From Cellulomonas sp. URHE0023 (lineage in GTDB: Bacteria > Actinomycetota > Actinomycetes > Actinomycetales > Cellulomonadaceae): a DNA stretch of 64,000 nucleotides. Below, one piece after another: positions 1 through 8,345 of this stretch. Each line of letters begins with the position of its first letter. Within the stretch, counting starts at the first letter, position 1. The notes under the pieces are model-generated. The model did not search any database, was not told the origin of the DNA, and was given only the letters and a program-made list of their open reading frames with translations. A program made the translations under genes and the position numbers. Where the stretch lies: NCBI RefSeq assembly GCF_000688475.1, contig NZ_JIAN01000008.1:124001-188000 (forward strand). The letters run 5' to 3'.

Positions 1-61
1 GAGCCCCCCCTCCGCCGGTCCGACTCAGACGATCGTGCTGACGCCGAGCAGGAGCCACGAC

Positions 62-1573
62 ATGACGCCTCGACCCCCCCGCCGCAACCTCTTCATCGCA
101 ACCGGGCTGGCTGCCGGGATGATCGGTGCCACGCTGGGCGGCATCGTCGCGCCACTCGCGTCGAGTGCCGCGTCCACCACCGCGAACGTCGTGGTCCTCG
201 ACCACAAGGTCATCAAGCCGGGTGGCTCGTACGTCGTCCCGCTCCCGGTCAGCGCCGACGCGACGAGCGTCCGCATGGTCGTGGCGGCCCAGCTCGCCTG
301 GCGTCCCACGAAGGTGTCGGTCTGCGCCGGGTCCACCGTCACCGCCGCCTGCAAGGCATCGCCCGTCCTGACCACCCCCGTCACCAAGGCGGCGTTCGCC
401 AACGTCAAGCTCGGCATCGTCGGTGCGGACCGCAAGGTGGTCGTCTACAACTCAGCGGCGAGCGCCAGCATCACGATCCGCCTGGTCGACTACGTGCACG
501 GTCCCGCGCCGCAGCCCACGACGACCCCGCCGCCCGTGACGGTGACGCCGAAGCCCGCGCCCGCCCCGGCCCCGGCCCCGGCGCCCAAGCCGACCCCGAC
601 GGCGACTGCGCCCGCCCCTGCTCCCGCGCCGGCGCCGGTTCCCGCGCCGACCTCTGCTCCGGCACCCGCCCCGGCTCCGGCACCCGCCCCGGCTCCGGCA
701 CCCGCCCCGGCGCCTGCTCCCGCACCCGCCCCGGCACCCGCTCCGGCCCCGGCACCGGCCCCCGTCCCCGCGCCGGCCCCGCCGGCTGGCGGCCGCCCGG
801 GCGCTGGGAACACCGGTGTCCCCCGTGGCACGCCGCTCACGCTGATCGACGGTGACCTGACCGTGCAGACGCCCGGCCAGGTGATCGACAGCGCGGAGAT
901 CCGCGGCATCCTCCGGATCGAGGCGCCGGGCGTCGTCGTCAAGCGCACCCTCATCACGGGTCGGCCCCTCACCGCCAGCATGGGTCTCATCTACATCGCC
1001 CCCGGTGGCTCCGTCACGGTCGAGGACTCCGAGCTCTACGCCAAGGACCCGTCCCCGAACGTCCGCGGCATCATCGGAGCGAACTTCACGCTGACCCGCG
1101 TGAACATCCACGACGTCACCGACCAGCTGATGATCACGGGGGACAACGTGCGGGTCCAGGACTCCTGGATGCACGCCAACCTGTACTACGCGCAGGATCC
1201 CAACTGGGGTGGCAAGCCCACGCACGACGACAACGTGCAGATCTCCCACGGCACCAACCTGATCTTCACCAACAACACGTTCGAGGGCTCGCACAACGCG
1301 GCCTTCCAGGTGGCTCAGAGCGGCGGCCAGGTGTCCGGAATGACGATCTCGGGCAACTCGCTCGGCAACGGTGCCTGCTCGGTGAACCTCGCGGAAGCGG
1401 GACTCGGCGTGCTGAAGGGCATCACCATCAAGGACAACGTGTTCCAGCCGACGCAGACGTTCAAGAACTGCGCCATCGTCTCGGACCCGACGTCGATCTC
1501 GTCGCTGGTGCTGAAGAACAACGTGTGGGCCAGCGGCGCTGCCGTGGCGGTCACCTCGCGGGTCGGCTCCTGA
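62..1573 (+). CDS. Secreted right-handed beta-helix protein with Pro/Ala linker
   Basis: The ATG at 62 has AGGAG six bases upstream, so I prefer it to the in-frame GTG at 35. The 503-aa product starts with a signal sequence containing a twin-arginine-like RRNLF motif and a hydrophobic stretch ending near ASSAAS. A beta-rich domain (about 40-147) follows, then a Pro/Ala-rich linker (about 148-243) partly made of 18-base repeats, then a C-terminal domain (about 244-503). That domain has short strand repeats with many Asn and Asp (NIHDV, NNTFEGSHNAAF, ISGNSLGNG, IKDNVF), which is typical of parallel beta-helix pectate-lyase-like folds. Such folds often cut or bind polysaccharide, so beside an exopolysaccharide locus it may process the polymer. 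No catalytic site could be assigned. Its 3' end overlaps the convergent glycosyltransferase by 23 bases. Confidence 0.8.
   Translation: MTPRPPRRNLFIATGLAAGMIGATLGGIVAPLASSAASTTANVVVLDHKVIKPGGSYVVPLPVSADATSVRMVVAAQLAWRPTKVSVCAGSTVTAACKASPVLTTPVTKAAFANVKLGIVGADRKVVVYNSAASASITIRLVDYVHGPAPQPTTTPPPVTVTPKPAPAPAPAPAPKPTPTATAPAPAPAPAPVPAPTSAPAPAPAPAPAPAPAPAPAPAPAPAPAPAPAPAPAPVPAPAPPAGGRPGAGNTGVPRGTPLTLIDGDLTVQTPGQVIDSAEIRGILRIEAPGVVVKRTLITGRPLTASMGLIYIAPGGSVTVEDSELYAKDPSPNVRGIIGANFTLTRVNIHDVTDQLMITGDNVRVQDSWMHANLYYAQDPNWGGKPTHDDNVQISHGTNLIFTNNTFEGSHNAAFQVAQSGGQVSGMTISGNSLGNGACSVNLAEAGLGVLKGITIKDNVFQPTQTFKNCAIVSDPTSISSLVLKNNVWASGAAVAVTSRVGS
661..714 (+). repeat. Three tandem 18-base units encoding the Ala-Pro linker
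   Basis: The unit GGCACCCGCCCCGGCTCC occurs at 661-678 and 679-696, and at 697-714 with one changed base. Less regular Ala-Pro coding continues on both sides. The units are in frame and multiples of three, so copy changes would alter linker length without a frameshift. Confidence 0.85.
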
Positions 1574-2699
1574 GCGACTCGAGGATCGTCACGATCTGGT
1601 TGGCGTAGCGCTCGCGGCTGAAGCGAGCGCTCGCGTCGACCAGACCGTGGCGGGCGAGGTCTGCGGCCAGCCCCGGGTCGTCGTCGAGCCGGGCCACCGC
1701 AGACGCCAGTGCGTGCACGTCGCCCGGCGGGACGAGCAGCCCGTTGTCGCCGTCGCGCACGATCTCGGCCAGGCCCTGGGTGTTGCTCGCGACCACGGGG
1801 CGGCCCGCGAGCAGCGCCTCCACGGCGGTGTTGCCGAACGGCTCCACGAGCGAGGGCACCAGGACGACGTCCGCGTCGGCCAGCTCGGGCCACGTCGGGT
1901 GCACGAAGCCGAGCAGCTCGACCCGGTCCTCCAGGTGGTCGCGGACGATCTGCTCGCGCAGCTGCTCGCGGAACCACTCGTAGCCCTCGAACACGTCACC
2001 CGCCAGGCGCAGGACGACGTCGTGGCCCCGGTCCACCAGCTCGGCGACAGCGGACACGGCGACGTCCGAGCCCTTGCGGGGGGAGAGCCGGCCGACGAGG
2101 ACGAGGCGCAGCGGAGCCCCCGGCACGCGTGATCGCACAACCGGCGGCTCGGGCGGTCCCGGCACGCCGTTGTGCACCACGGTGGTGCGGCGGCCGAGGG
2201 CGTCGATCGCCCGACCCGTGGCGCGACGCGACGCCTCGCTGTTGGCGATGATCCGGTGGGCGAGCAGCAGGGGTGCGGTCAGGCCGGCCGTGATGACGGT
2301 GGACTGGTCCTCCTCCGCCTCGTGGACGTGGCAGACGACGGGCACCCGGGCCGCGCGGGCCGCCACGATCCAGGACGGGATCGTCAGCGTGTTCACGTAG
2401 ACGGCGTCGACGTGGGACCGACGCAGCCACCGCGCCGTCTGCCATGTGGACCTCGCCATCGTGACGCTCAGCGCGGCCAGACCGCGCGGTGTGAGCAGCG
2501 ACTTGCGCAGGACGGGGAACGGCGCGAGCCGGACCGTCGCGCCGGCCGCTGTGAGCCGCTCGGCGAGCGGACCGTCTCCCGGCAGGACCGCAAGGACCTC
2601 CCAGCCGGCCCCGACCGCGGCAGCGACGGACTCCACGAGCTGCAGGTCGGACCCGTACAGCTCCGTCGACGGGTGCGCGACGACGAGGCGGCGCGTCAC
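1551..2699 (-). CDS. GT4-like glycosyltransferase
   Basis: This 382-aa GT-B glycosyltransferase of the GT4 (group 1) type probably transfers a sugar from a nucleotide-sugar donor to the growing repeat unit at the cytoplasmic membrane face. The N-terminal half has an acceptor-side Rossmann pattern (HPSTELYGSDLQL). The C-terminal half has GRLSPRKGSDVAV and EPFGNTAVEALLAGRPV, the EX7E donor-site motif, followed by NTQGLAEIV. The start is GTG at 2699; its first bases overlap the stop of the upstream GT2 gene as GTGA, indicating translational coupling. The frame stays open further upstream, but that part is a shadow of the GT2 gene. Donor and linkage cannot be read. Confidence 0.88.
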   Translation of the reverse strand: MTRRLVVAHPSTELYGSDLQLVESVAAAVGAGWEVLAVLPGDGPLAERLTAAGATVRLAPFPVLRKSLLTPRGLAALSVTMARSTWQTARWLRRSHVDAVYVNTLTIPSWIVAARAARVPVVCHVHEAEEDQSTVITAGLTAPLLLAHRIIANSEASRRATGRAIDALGRRTTVVHNGVPGPPEPPVVRSRVPGAPLRLVLVGRLSPRKGSDVAVSAVAELVDRGHDVVLRLAGDVFEGYEWFREQLREQIVRDHLEDRVELLGFVHPTWPELADADVVLVPSLVEPFGNTAVEALLAGRPVVASNTQGLAEIVRDGDNGLLVPPGDVHALASAVARLDDDPGLAADLARHGLVDASARFSRERYANQIVTILESLRSRPAR

Positions 2700-3592
2700 G
2701 CGTTCGCCCACGGCGCGCGCCGGCGGGCGGCGTACCACGCGCCTGAGGCAGTTCCGCGAGCCGCGGCGATGAGGGGCCCGGGTCCGCTCAGCAGCTGGCG
2801 CCGACCGCCGCGCTTGACCACGCGCCAGCCGTAGCGTGGCGACCCGACGATCCACCGGGCCCGCGCGGGGGCCGGGAGGTGGTGGGCAGCGAACACGAGC
2901 CGTCCCCGGCAGTTCTGCGCGTAGTACAGGTCGGACTTGCGACGTGCACCCGCGTGCTCCTGCGTACCACCGACGTCGTGGACGGCCTCGACATGCGGAT
3001 GCACGACGAGCACCAGACCTTCCATCAGGGCACGCCAGGACAGGTCGACGTCCTCCCAGTACAGGAAGAACCGCGTGTCGAACCCGCCGAGCAGAGTCCA
3101 CGCCTCGAGAGAGACGGCGAGGCAGGCTCCGGTCAACCAGTCCACCCGGCCGTCGTCCGCAGGAGTCGAGCGTGTGACGCCTCGTGCCAGGTCGATCGTG
3201 CCGCCGCGCGACCACACGGACCCGTCGGGCCGCCGGACCACGGGGGCGACGAGGGAGCGAGGGTCCGCGAACGCGGCGTCGAGGAGCGCCTGGGCCGCCT
3301 CCGGGGTGATCGACAGGTCGGGGTTCACGATCAGGACTGCGTCCGCACCGAGCTCTCGGGCGCGTTCCACCCCGCGGTTCACGCCGGCGCCGAAGCCGTC
3401 GTTCGGGCAGGTGACCAGGTCCCAGCCGTTCCGTTCGGTCACCGCGCGGGCCGCGTCGGTGGCGGCCGTCGTCGAGGAGTTGTCGACGACCACGACGTGT
3501 GCGTCGAGGCCCTCCACGGTCGCCCGCAGGTACACGTCGAGGAGCTCTGCCGAACCGTGGTTCACGACGACGAGCGCGGTCTGAGGGGCCAT
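2696..3592 (-). CDS. GT2 family glycosyltransferase, rhamnosyltransferase-like
   Basis: The 298-aa GT-A protein begins at ATG 3592, with GGAGG six bases upstream. It shows VVVVDNSST (nucleotide binding), VNPDLSI (DXD-like metal site) and FFLYWEDVDLSWRA (the ED motif of WbbL-type rhamnosyltransferases), with a short basic C-terminus. It would add one sugar to the lipid-linked repeat unit. It is first in a two-gene minus-strand unit with the GT4 gene. The region up to 3719 separates it from a divergent glycosyltransferase and probably holds both promoters. The rhamnosyl assignment is family inference only. Confidence 0.88.
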   Translation of the reverse strand: MAPQTALVVVNHGSAELLDVYLRATVEGLDAHVVVVDNSSTTAATDAARAVTERNGWDLVTCPNDGFGAGVNRGVERARELGADAVLIVNPDLSITPEAAQALLDAAFADPRSLVAPVVRRPDGSVWSRGGTIDLARGVTRSTPADDGRVDWLTGACLAVSLEAWTLLGGFDTRFFLYWEDVDLSWRALMEGLVLVVHPHVEAVHDVGGTQEHAGARRKSDLYYAQNCRGRLVFAAHHLPAPARARWIVGSPRYGWRVVKRGGRRQLLSGPGPLIAAARGTASGAWYAARRRAPWANA

Positions 3593-3668
3593 TCCGTACC
3601 TCCAGGAGCAAGGGATGAAAACCGCACGGATGGCGAGGTCAGGACTGCACGGATGGTAGCCCAGCGGG

Positions 3669-3698
3669 TACTGTCCGGACCGGGACAAACCGGGTGAA
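3669..3698 (+). promoter_or_regulatory. Candidate promoter region with TACTGTCC and a GGGTGAA box
   Basis: TACTGT (3669-3674) could be a -10 element for the glycosyltransferase starting at 3719. TGTCC and GGACA (ends of 3672-3687) form a short inverted repeat. GGGTGAA lies at 3692-3698. The same heptamer occurs before four other genes of the locus, but here it lies downstream of the TACTGT rather than 38 bases upstream, so its role may differ. Confidence 0.35.
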
Positions 3699-3718
3699 CA
3701 CTTTCTGAGGGGCGGCGT

Positions 3719-4774
3719 GTGACGGCAGGGCGAGACGAGCGGGACGGGGCCCAGGTTCGCGTGCTGCAGTCGTTCCGTGAGCCGCGCACCACGACCAACC
3801 CGTACCTCGTCCAGCTCCGGGAGTCGCTCGACCCGCTCGTCGAGGTCGAGACGTTCTCCTGGCCGCGGGCTCTGCGTGGTCGCTACGACGTGCTGCACGT
3901 GCACTGGCCCGATGCGCTCGTCGCGCGGAACAACCGGCTCCGGCACTGGGTTGCCACGGCGGCGTTCGCGGCCACGGTGCTCCAGGCCTCGAGACGGGGC
4001 CGCGTGCTCGTCCGCACGGCCCACAACCGTGTGCCGCACGCCGACGTCGACCGGCCCACGAGGTGGGTCATGGCGTTGTGCGACCGCCGGACGGCGGCAT
4101 GGATCCGCCTCAACGACCACACGCCCACGCGGCCGGGCGTGCTGGCGCACACCGTCCTGCACGGCGACTACACGGCGTGGTTCGCCTCCGTGCCCCGGAG
4201 CGAGGCGGTCCCCGGACGACTTGTGCATGTCGGCCTGATCAAGCCGTACAAGGGTGCTGAAGAGCTGTTGAGCGCCTTCGCTGACCTCGGCGACCCAGGT
4301 GCCAGCCTCGTCGTGGCTGGTCGGCCGACCTCACCGGCTCTCCGCGACGCCGTCGAGTCGCTCGCCGCGACCGACCCGCGGGTGCACATCGAGCTGAAGC
4401 ACATCGACGACGCAGACCTCGTCGCGTGGGTGACGTCGGCGGAGCTCGTCGCGCTGCCGTACCGGTCCATGCACAACTCCGGCGCCGTGCTGCTGGCGCT
4501 CTCGCTCGGGCGTCCCGTGCTGGTGCCGGACAACGAGGTCAACGCGGACCTCGCCGCCGAGGTGGGGCAGGTGTGGGTGCGCCGGTACGACGGCCCGCTG
4601 ACCACCGAGGTGCTCGCTGCGGCGCTCGAGGACCTGCGGGCACACCCCGCAGTCGGCGCACCCGACCTGTCCGCACGACAGTGGCCGGCCCTGGGCGTCC
4701 AGACCGTCGGTGTCTACGAGGAGGCGCTCGCGCGCGCCGCCGGACGTGCTCCGGCCGCGGAGGTGGCGCGATGA
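3719..4774 (+). CDS. GT-B glycosyltransferase
   Basis: This 351-aa protein starts at GTG 3719 with GAGGGG upstream. Visible elements are an N-terminal Rossmann segment (YDVLHVHWPDAL), GLIKPYKGAEELLSAF at the start of the donor-binding domain, and PYRSMHNSGAVLLALSLGRPVLVP near the donor site, a pattern seen in GT4-like and GumK-like mannosyl- or glucuronosyltransferases. The usual EX7E motif is not obvious, so it is a divergent member. The stop overlaps the ATG of the next gene (ATGA), so both are probably translated as a pair. The sugar donor is unknown. Confidence 0.82.
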   Translation: MTAGRDERDGAQVRVLQSFREPRTTTNPYLVQLRESLDPLVEVETFSWPRALRGRYDVLHVHWPDALVARNNRLRHWVATAAFAATVLQASRRGRVLVRTAHNRVPHADVDRPTRWVMALCDRRTAAWIRLNDHTPTRPGVLAHTVLHGDYTAWFASVPRSEAVPGRLVHVGLIKPYKGAEELLSAFADLGDPGASLVVAGRPTSPALRDAVESLAATDPRVHIELKHIDDADLVAWVTSAELVALPYRSMHNSGAVLLALSLGRPVLVPDNEVNADLAAEVGQVWVRRYDGPLTTEVLAAALEDLRAHPAVGAPDLSARQWPALGVQTVGVYEEALARAAGRAPAAEVAR

Positions 4775-5694
4775 GTGCTGTCGTCGTCGCGATGCTCACC
4801 TACCGTCGCCCGCGGGACCTGGCGGTGGCCGTGCCGGCGTTCCTCGCCGAGGCGAGGCTGCACGGCGGCTCCGTGCTGATCGTGGACAACGACCCGGACG
4901 CGAGCGCCCGCGACTACGTCACCGGTCTGGGGGAGCCCGACGTGCGGTACGTGCACGAGCCTCGACCGGGCATCGCCGCTGGGCGCAACCGGGCGCTCGA
5001 CGAGATGAGCGACGAGCTGCTCGTCTTCGTCGACGACGACGAGCGCCCGGTAGACGGCTGGCTGAAGGCGCTGCTCGACTGCCGCACGGCCACGGGCGCG
5101 GCAGTGGTCGTCGGCGCCGTGGTGTCCGAGTTCGAGGTACCTCCCCCCGACTGGGTGGTTGCCGGCGGGTTCTTCGACCGGCGACGCCTGCCGACCGGCA
5201 CGAGCGTGGACGTGGCGGCGACGAACAACCTGCTGCTCGACATGGCTCGCGTGGGCCCGACCGGGACGCGGTTCGACGAGGCGTTCGGGCTGAGCGGGGG
5301 CAGCGACACACTGTTCAGCCGGACGCTGGTGCGCCACGGGCTGGCGATGGTCTGGTGTGACGAGGCGGTCGTGATCGACATGGTGCCTGCGACGCGCATG
5401 ACGCGCGAGTGGGTCCTTGCCCGTGCCCGCCGCAGCGGCAACTCGGCGAGCAGGGCGGAGCTCGAGCTCGCGACCTCCACGGGCACCCAGCTCGGCGTGC
5501 GCGGGCGCTACGTGGCCCGCGGTCTGGTCCGGATAGCGGGTGGCTCCGTCCGGATCGTGCTCGGCGCCCTGCGGCGCCAGGACGTCACGCAGCTCACCGG
5601 TCGACGCAACGTGCAGCGCGGGCGCGGCATGATCTCCGGCGCCCTCGGCCACGTCGTCTACGAGTACAAGAGACCCAGCTCAACCGCGGCGTAG
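4771..5694 (+). CDS. GT2 family glycosyltransferase
   Basis: The 307-aa GT-A enzyme starts at ATG 4771, overlapping the stop of the preceding glycosyltransferase. VLIVDNDPD and LVFVDDDERPVDGW give the nucleotide-binding strand and the DDD metal site; GLSGGSDTLFSRTLVRHG fits the acceptor-side loop. The C-terminus is basic, consistent with peripheral membrane attachment. It likely adds a sugar to the lipid-linked oligosaccharide. The last 15 bases overlap the convergent flippase gene. Confidence 0.86.
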   Translation: MSAVVVAMLTYRRPRDLAVAVPAFLAEARLHGGSVLIVDNDPDASARDYVTGLGEPDVRYVHEPRPGIAAGRNRALDEMSDELLVFVDDDERPVDGWLKALLDCRTATGAAVVVGAVVSEFEVPPPDWVVAGGFFDRRRLPTGTSVDVAATNNLLLDMARVGPTGTRFDEAFGLSGGSDTLFSRTLVRHGLAMVWCDEAVVIDMVPATRMTREWVLARARRSGNSASRAELELATSTGTQLGVRGRYVARGLVRIAGGSVRIVLGALRRQDVTQLTGRRNVQRGRGMISGALGHVVYEYKRPSSTAA

Positions 5695-7137
5695 CGCGGC
5701 CTTGCCTGCCCTTCGCAGCACCGCGACGTCCCGCCGCATGGGGGGAAGCACCAGGACCACCATCGCGACGGCCGCGAGGCCCGCGAGCCCACCGGCGCAG
5801 ACCTGCCACCACGGGCTCTCGTCACGCAGTGCCCAGGACGCGGCTGCGGACGCGGTCCCGGCCACCAGTCCGACGACGAGGATCCGGGCGGCCCCGCTGT
5901 ACAGCGCGCCGACCTTCAGCCGGGTGGAGCGGCTCAGCCACCACAGCGACAGGGGCCACGCGAGCGCGGGCGCCAGCGCGTAGCCGGCGGCGACGCCGAC
6001 GACACCCCAGGTGCTGCCGCCGATCACGCACGCGATCCGGATGGCCGCCGACATCAGCGTGTACTGCAGGAGCTCACGGGTGAGCCCGCGCGCGAGGTAC
6101 ACCCAGTACCCGACGTAGGCGAGCGTCTGGAAGATCCCCGCGATGGCGAGCAGTCGCAGGATGGGCGGCACCTGCTGCCACTGCGGGCCCAGCATGATGG
6201 CCACCGTCGGTTCCGCGACGCCGGCCAGCAGCGCGAGCCCGATCGTGATCGGGTAGCCGAGCACGAGCTGCCCGTTCCACACGATCGAGTCGAACTGCGG
6301 CGTGTCGCTGGCCCGGCTGAGCACGGGCAGCGCGACCGTCGTGCTGGGCGCCCGGACCTGGTTCAGCGGGTTCATCAGGAGCTGGAACGCGCGGTTGTAG
6401 AGACCGAGCGGCGTCGCGCCGAACCGGTGCCCGATCGTGAGCGAGTCGACGTTGTTGGCGACGTAGCCGATGATCTGCGAGCCCAGCAGGCTCCCCCCGT
6501 ACGTGTAGAGGCGTCGCATCGGTGCCGTGCGGTCGATCCGCTGCGGCAGCCAGTGCGCGATGAACGCCGTCCCGACCAGCGCGGTGAGCGCCATCACGAT
6601 CTGCTGCGAGACCAGGGCCCAGTACCCCGCGCCGGCGATCGCCAGCACGACCGCGACCACGAGCGCCGCCGCAGGAGCGACGACGTCGATCGTCGCGACG
6701 ACCTTGAACCGCATGGCCCTGACCAGGTCGGCGCGGTACTGCGTCGACATGCCGTTGAGCAGGAACGTCACCGCGACGGTGCGGGCGATCGGCACCAGCG
6801 CCGGCTCGTCGTAGAAGTTCGAGATCGGTACGGCGAGCGCGAACATGACGATCCCGAGCAGGAACCCGATCGCCGTGTTGGTCCAGAACAGGTTGGACCG
6901 CTGCGCGAACGAGAGCTCCTTCGCCTGGATGGCGGCGGAGCTCAGACCGAAGTCGCGCAGGATGTCGCCGATGCCCGCGATCGCCAGGACCATCGCGACG
7001 AGCCCGTAGTCGCGCGGGGCGAGCAGGCGCGAGAGCACGACGACGGTGCTGAGCTGGATGACCAGCCGGATGATGAGCCCGACGCCGGTCGAGAGCGCAC
7101 CGCGCGCTGCGCGGCCTCCGAGATCGGTCGTGGTCAT
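5680..7137 (-). CDS. WzxC-like polysaccharide flippase
   Basis: This 485-aa polytopic membrane protein (about 12-14 hydrophobic segments) resembles the MOP-superfamily flippases that move lipid-linked repeat units across the membrane. The N-terminus (STVVVLSRLLAPRDYGLVAM) is characteristic of the WzxC/TuaB-like Polysacc_synt_3 branch. The ATG at 7137 is chosen because it overlaps the stop of the upstream FrhB-like gene (ATGA). It is the last gene of a minus-strand unit pyruvyl transferase - FrhB-like - flippase, in which all junctions overlap by four bases. Together with the polymerase at 21450 it defines a Wzx/Wzy-dependent pathway. Confidence 0.9.
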   Translation of the reverse strand: MTTTDLGGRAARGALSTGVGLIIRLVIQLSTVVVLSRLLAPRDYGLVAMVLAIAGIGDILRDFGLSSAAIQAKELSFAQRSNLFWTNTAIGFLLGIVMFALAVPISNFYDEPALVPIARTVAVTFLLNGMSTQYRADLVRAMRFKVVATIDVVAPAAALVVAVVLAIAGAGYWALVSQQIVMALTALVGTAFIAHWLPQRIDRTAPMRRLYTYGGSLLGSQIIGYVANNVDSLTIGHRFGATPLGLYNRAFQLLMNPLNQVRAPSTTVALPVLSRASDTPQFDSIVWNGQLVLGYPITIGLALLAGVAEPTVAIMLGPQWQQVPPILRLLAIAGIFQTLAYVGYWVYLARGLTRELLQYTLMSAAIRIACVIGGSTWGVVGVAAGYALAPALAWPLSLWWLSRSTRLKVGALYSGAARILVVGLVAGTASAAASWALRDESPWWQVCAGGLAGLAAVAMVVLVLPPMRRDVAVLRRAGKAALRRG

Positions 7138-8345
7138 GAGCGGTGGGCTGCGCCCCCTCGGACGCGGCGGAACGTTCCGCGGGCGGTCCGGACACTGTCG
7201 CGTGCCCTGCTCACCGCGAGCCGGACCAGCCCGAACCCGCGGTACCTCGGAAGCCGCGCACCGGCCAGCCGGGCGCCGAGGAGCCGACCGGCCAGGGTGC
7301 TGCGGCGGTTGCGCTGCAGCGGCTGGACCCCGGCGACCTCGTCGGCCGAGATCTCCCGTACCTCGATCACCCCGGCTGCGATCGCGCGCCGGACCACGTC
7401 CAGCCCGCGCGGCGTACGGGCGATGAGGGCGCTGAAACCGTCGGTCTCCGTGAACACCGGGTACCCGCGCTCGTCGCTGCGCCAGAAGTCGCCTGCGGTG
7501 ATGTCGCTGCTCTCGCCGATCCCGTCGGGGCAGATCTTGCACCGCCACTGGACGGTCGGCCCGAGGGTGCCGCCCCAGGACTCGTCGTACGAGGCGGAGA
7601 CCTCGCGGCCCCCGGTCTGCGCCGTGAACCGCCCGGGCCAGCCCCGGCCCCGGTACCAGAGAGCGTCCACCGTCTCGTCGGCACCGACACCGAGCTGGTC
7701 GAGCATCGCGTCGGTCGCCAGGGCCGACGGTGTCCCGGCGCAGAAGAACGACATGATCAGCGGGGCGGGCTCCTCACCTGCCAGCGAGCGCAACGCGGCT
7801 GCCTCGCACGGCTTCCCGACCGTCACGCCGTCGGGGTCGAGCGCCCGCGGGTGCGAGGCGACCGCGACGGGTGCGTACCTCGAGCCGGCAGCGTTCAAGG
7901 CCTCGTCTCGGGACTGGATGGTGACGGGCACGGTGCGCCGGGGCTCATCGGTGTCTGCGGACGCGCCGACCGCACGGACCGCCTCGCCGCTCTCGACCAG
8001 CCATGCGGACAGTGCGGTGAGCACGCCACCACTGCTCCCACGGTGCCGGGTCGTCGGATCGGTCGCGGCCGCCTCCCAGCACCCCGCCACGGGCCCGAGG
8101 ACCGGGTGGTAGGCGGACCCCTGCGGTCGCTGCGCACGGACGATGCGTCCGGGGCAGGCGCGGCCGAACTCGCGGGCCGCGTGAGGAGCGGCGGTCGAGG
8201 CGCCCACCCGCTCCGGACGCAGGTAGCCCTCCTCCGAGAGGCGCATGGCGAGACCCTCGTCCAGCAGCGTGCACGCCCCGCACCCGGTGCACCGACCGGT
8301 CTGCACGACCTGCCGGACCTGCTCGTCGAGGGTCACTCCACTCAT
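7134..8345 (-). CDS. FrhB/FdhB-like iron-sulfur flavoprotein of the polysaccharide locus
   Basis: The 403-aa protein belongs to the coenzyme F420 hydrogenase/dehydrogenase beta-subunit family. C19, C22 and C25 (CTGCGAC) form an N-terminal iron-sulfur motif; GSSGGVLTALSAWLVESG is the family's N-terminal core; CKICPDGIGESSDITAGDFW (a CxxC with the typical ADI-GD-W continuation) is in the C-terminal half. Members encoded in polysaccharide loci commonly sit next to pyruvyl transferases; their reaction is not settled and is probably a redox modification of a sugar or lipid intermediate. It starts at ATG 8345, overlapping the pyruvyl transferase stop, and its own stop overlaps the flippase start. 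Confidence 0.85.
   Translation of the reverse strand: MSGVTLDEQVRQVVQTGRCTGCGACTLLDEGLAMRLSEEGYLRPERVGASTAAPHAAREFGRACPGRIVRAQRPQGSAYHPVLGPVAGCWEAAATDPTTRHRGSSGGVLTALSAWLVESGEAVRAVGASADTDEPRRTVPVTIQSRDEALNAAGSRYAPVAVASHPRALDPDGVTVGKPCEAAALRSLAGEEPAPLIMSFFCAGTPSALATDAMLDQLGVGADETVDALWYRGRGWPGRFTAQTGGREVSASYDESWGGTLGPTVQWRCKICPDGIGESSDITAGDFWRSDERGYPVFTETDGFSALIARTPRGLDVVRRAIAAGVIEVREISADEVAGVQPLQRNRRSTLAGRLLGARLAGARLPRYRGFGLVRLAVSRARDSVRTARGTFRRVRGGAAHRS

Noticed and set aside
550-790. Regular short repeats considered as a CRISPR array or mini-satellite
   Set aside because: Units are contiguous without spacers and encode an in-frame Ala-Pro linker.
2700-3611. An in-frame upstream extension making the GT4 gene 686 codons, possibly a two-domain glycosyltransferase
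   Set aside because: The extension is the shadow of the GT2 gene, which has a strong ribosome site and intact motifs in another frame; the GTG at 2699 gives a normal GT4 N-terminus.
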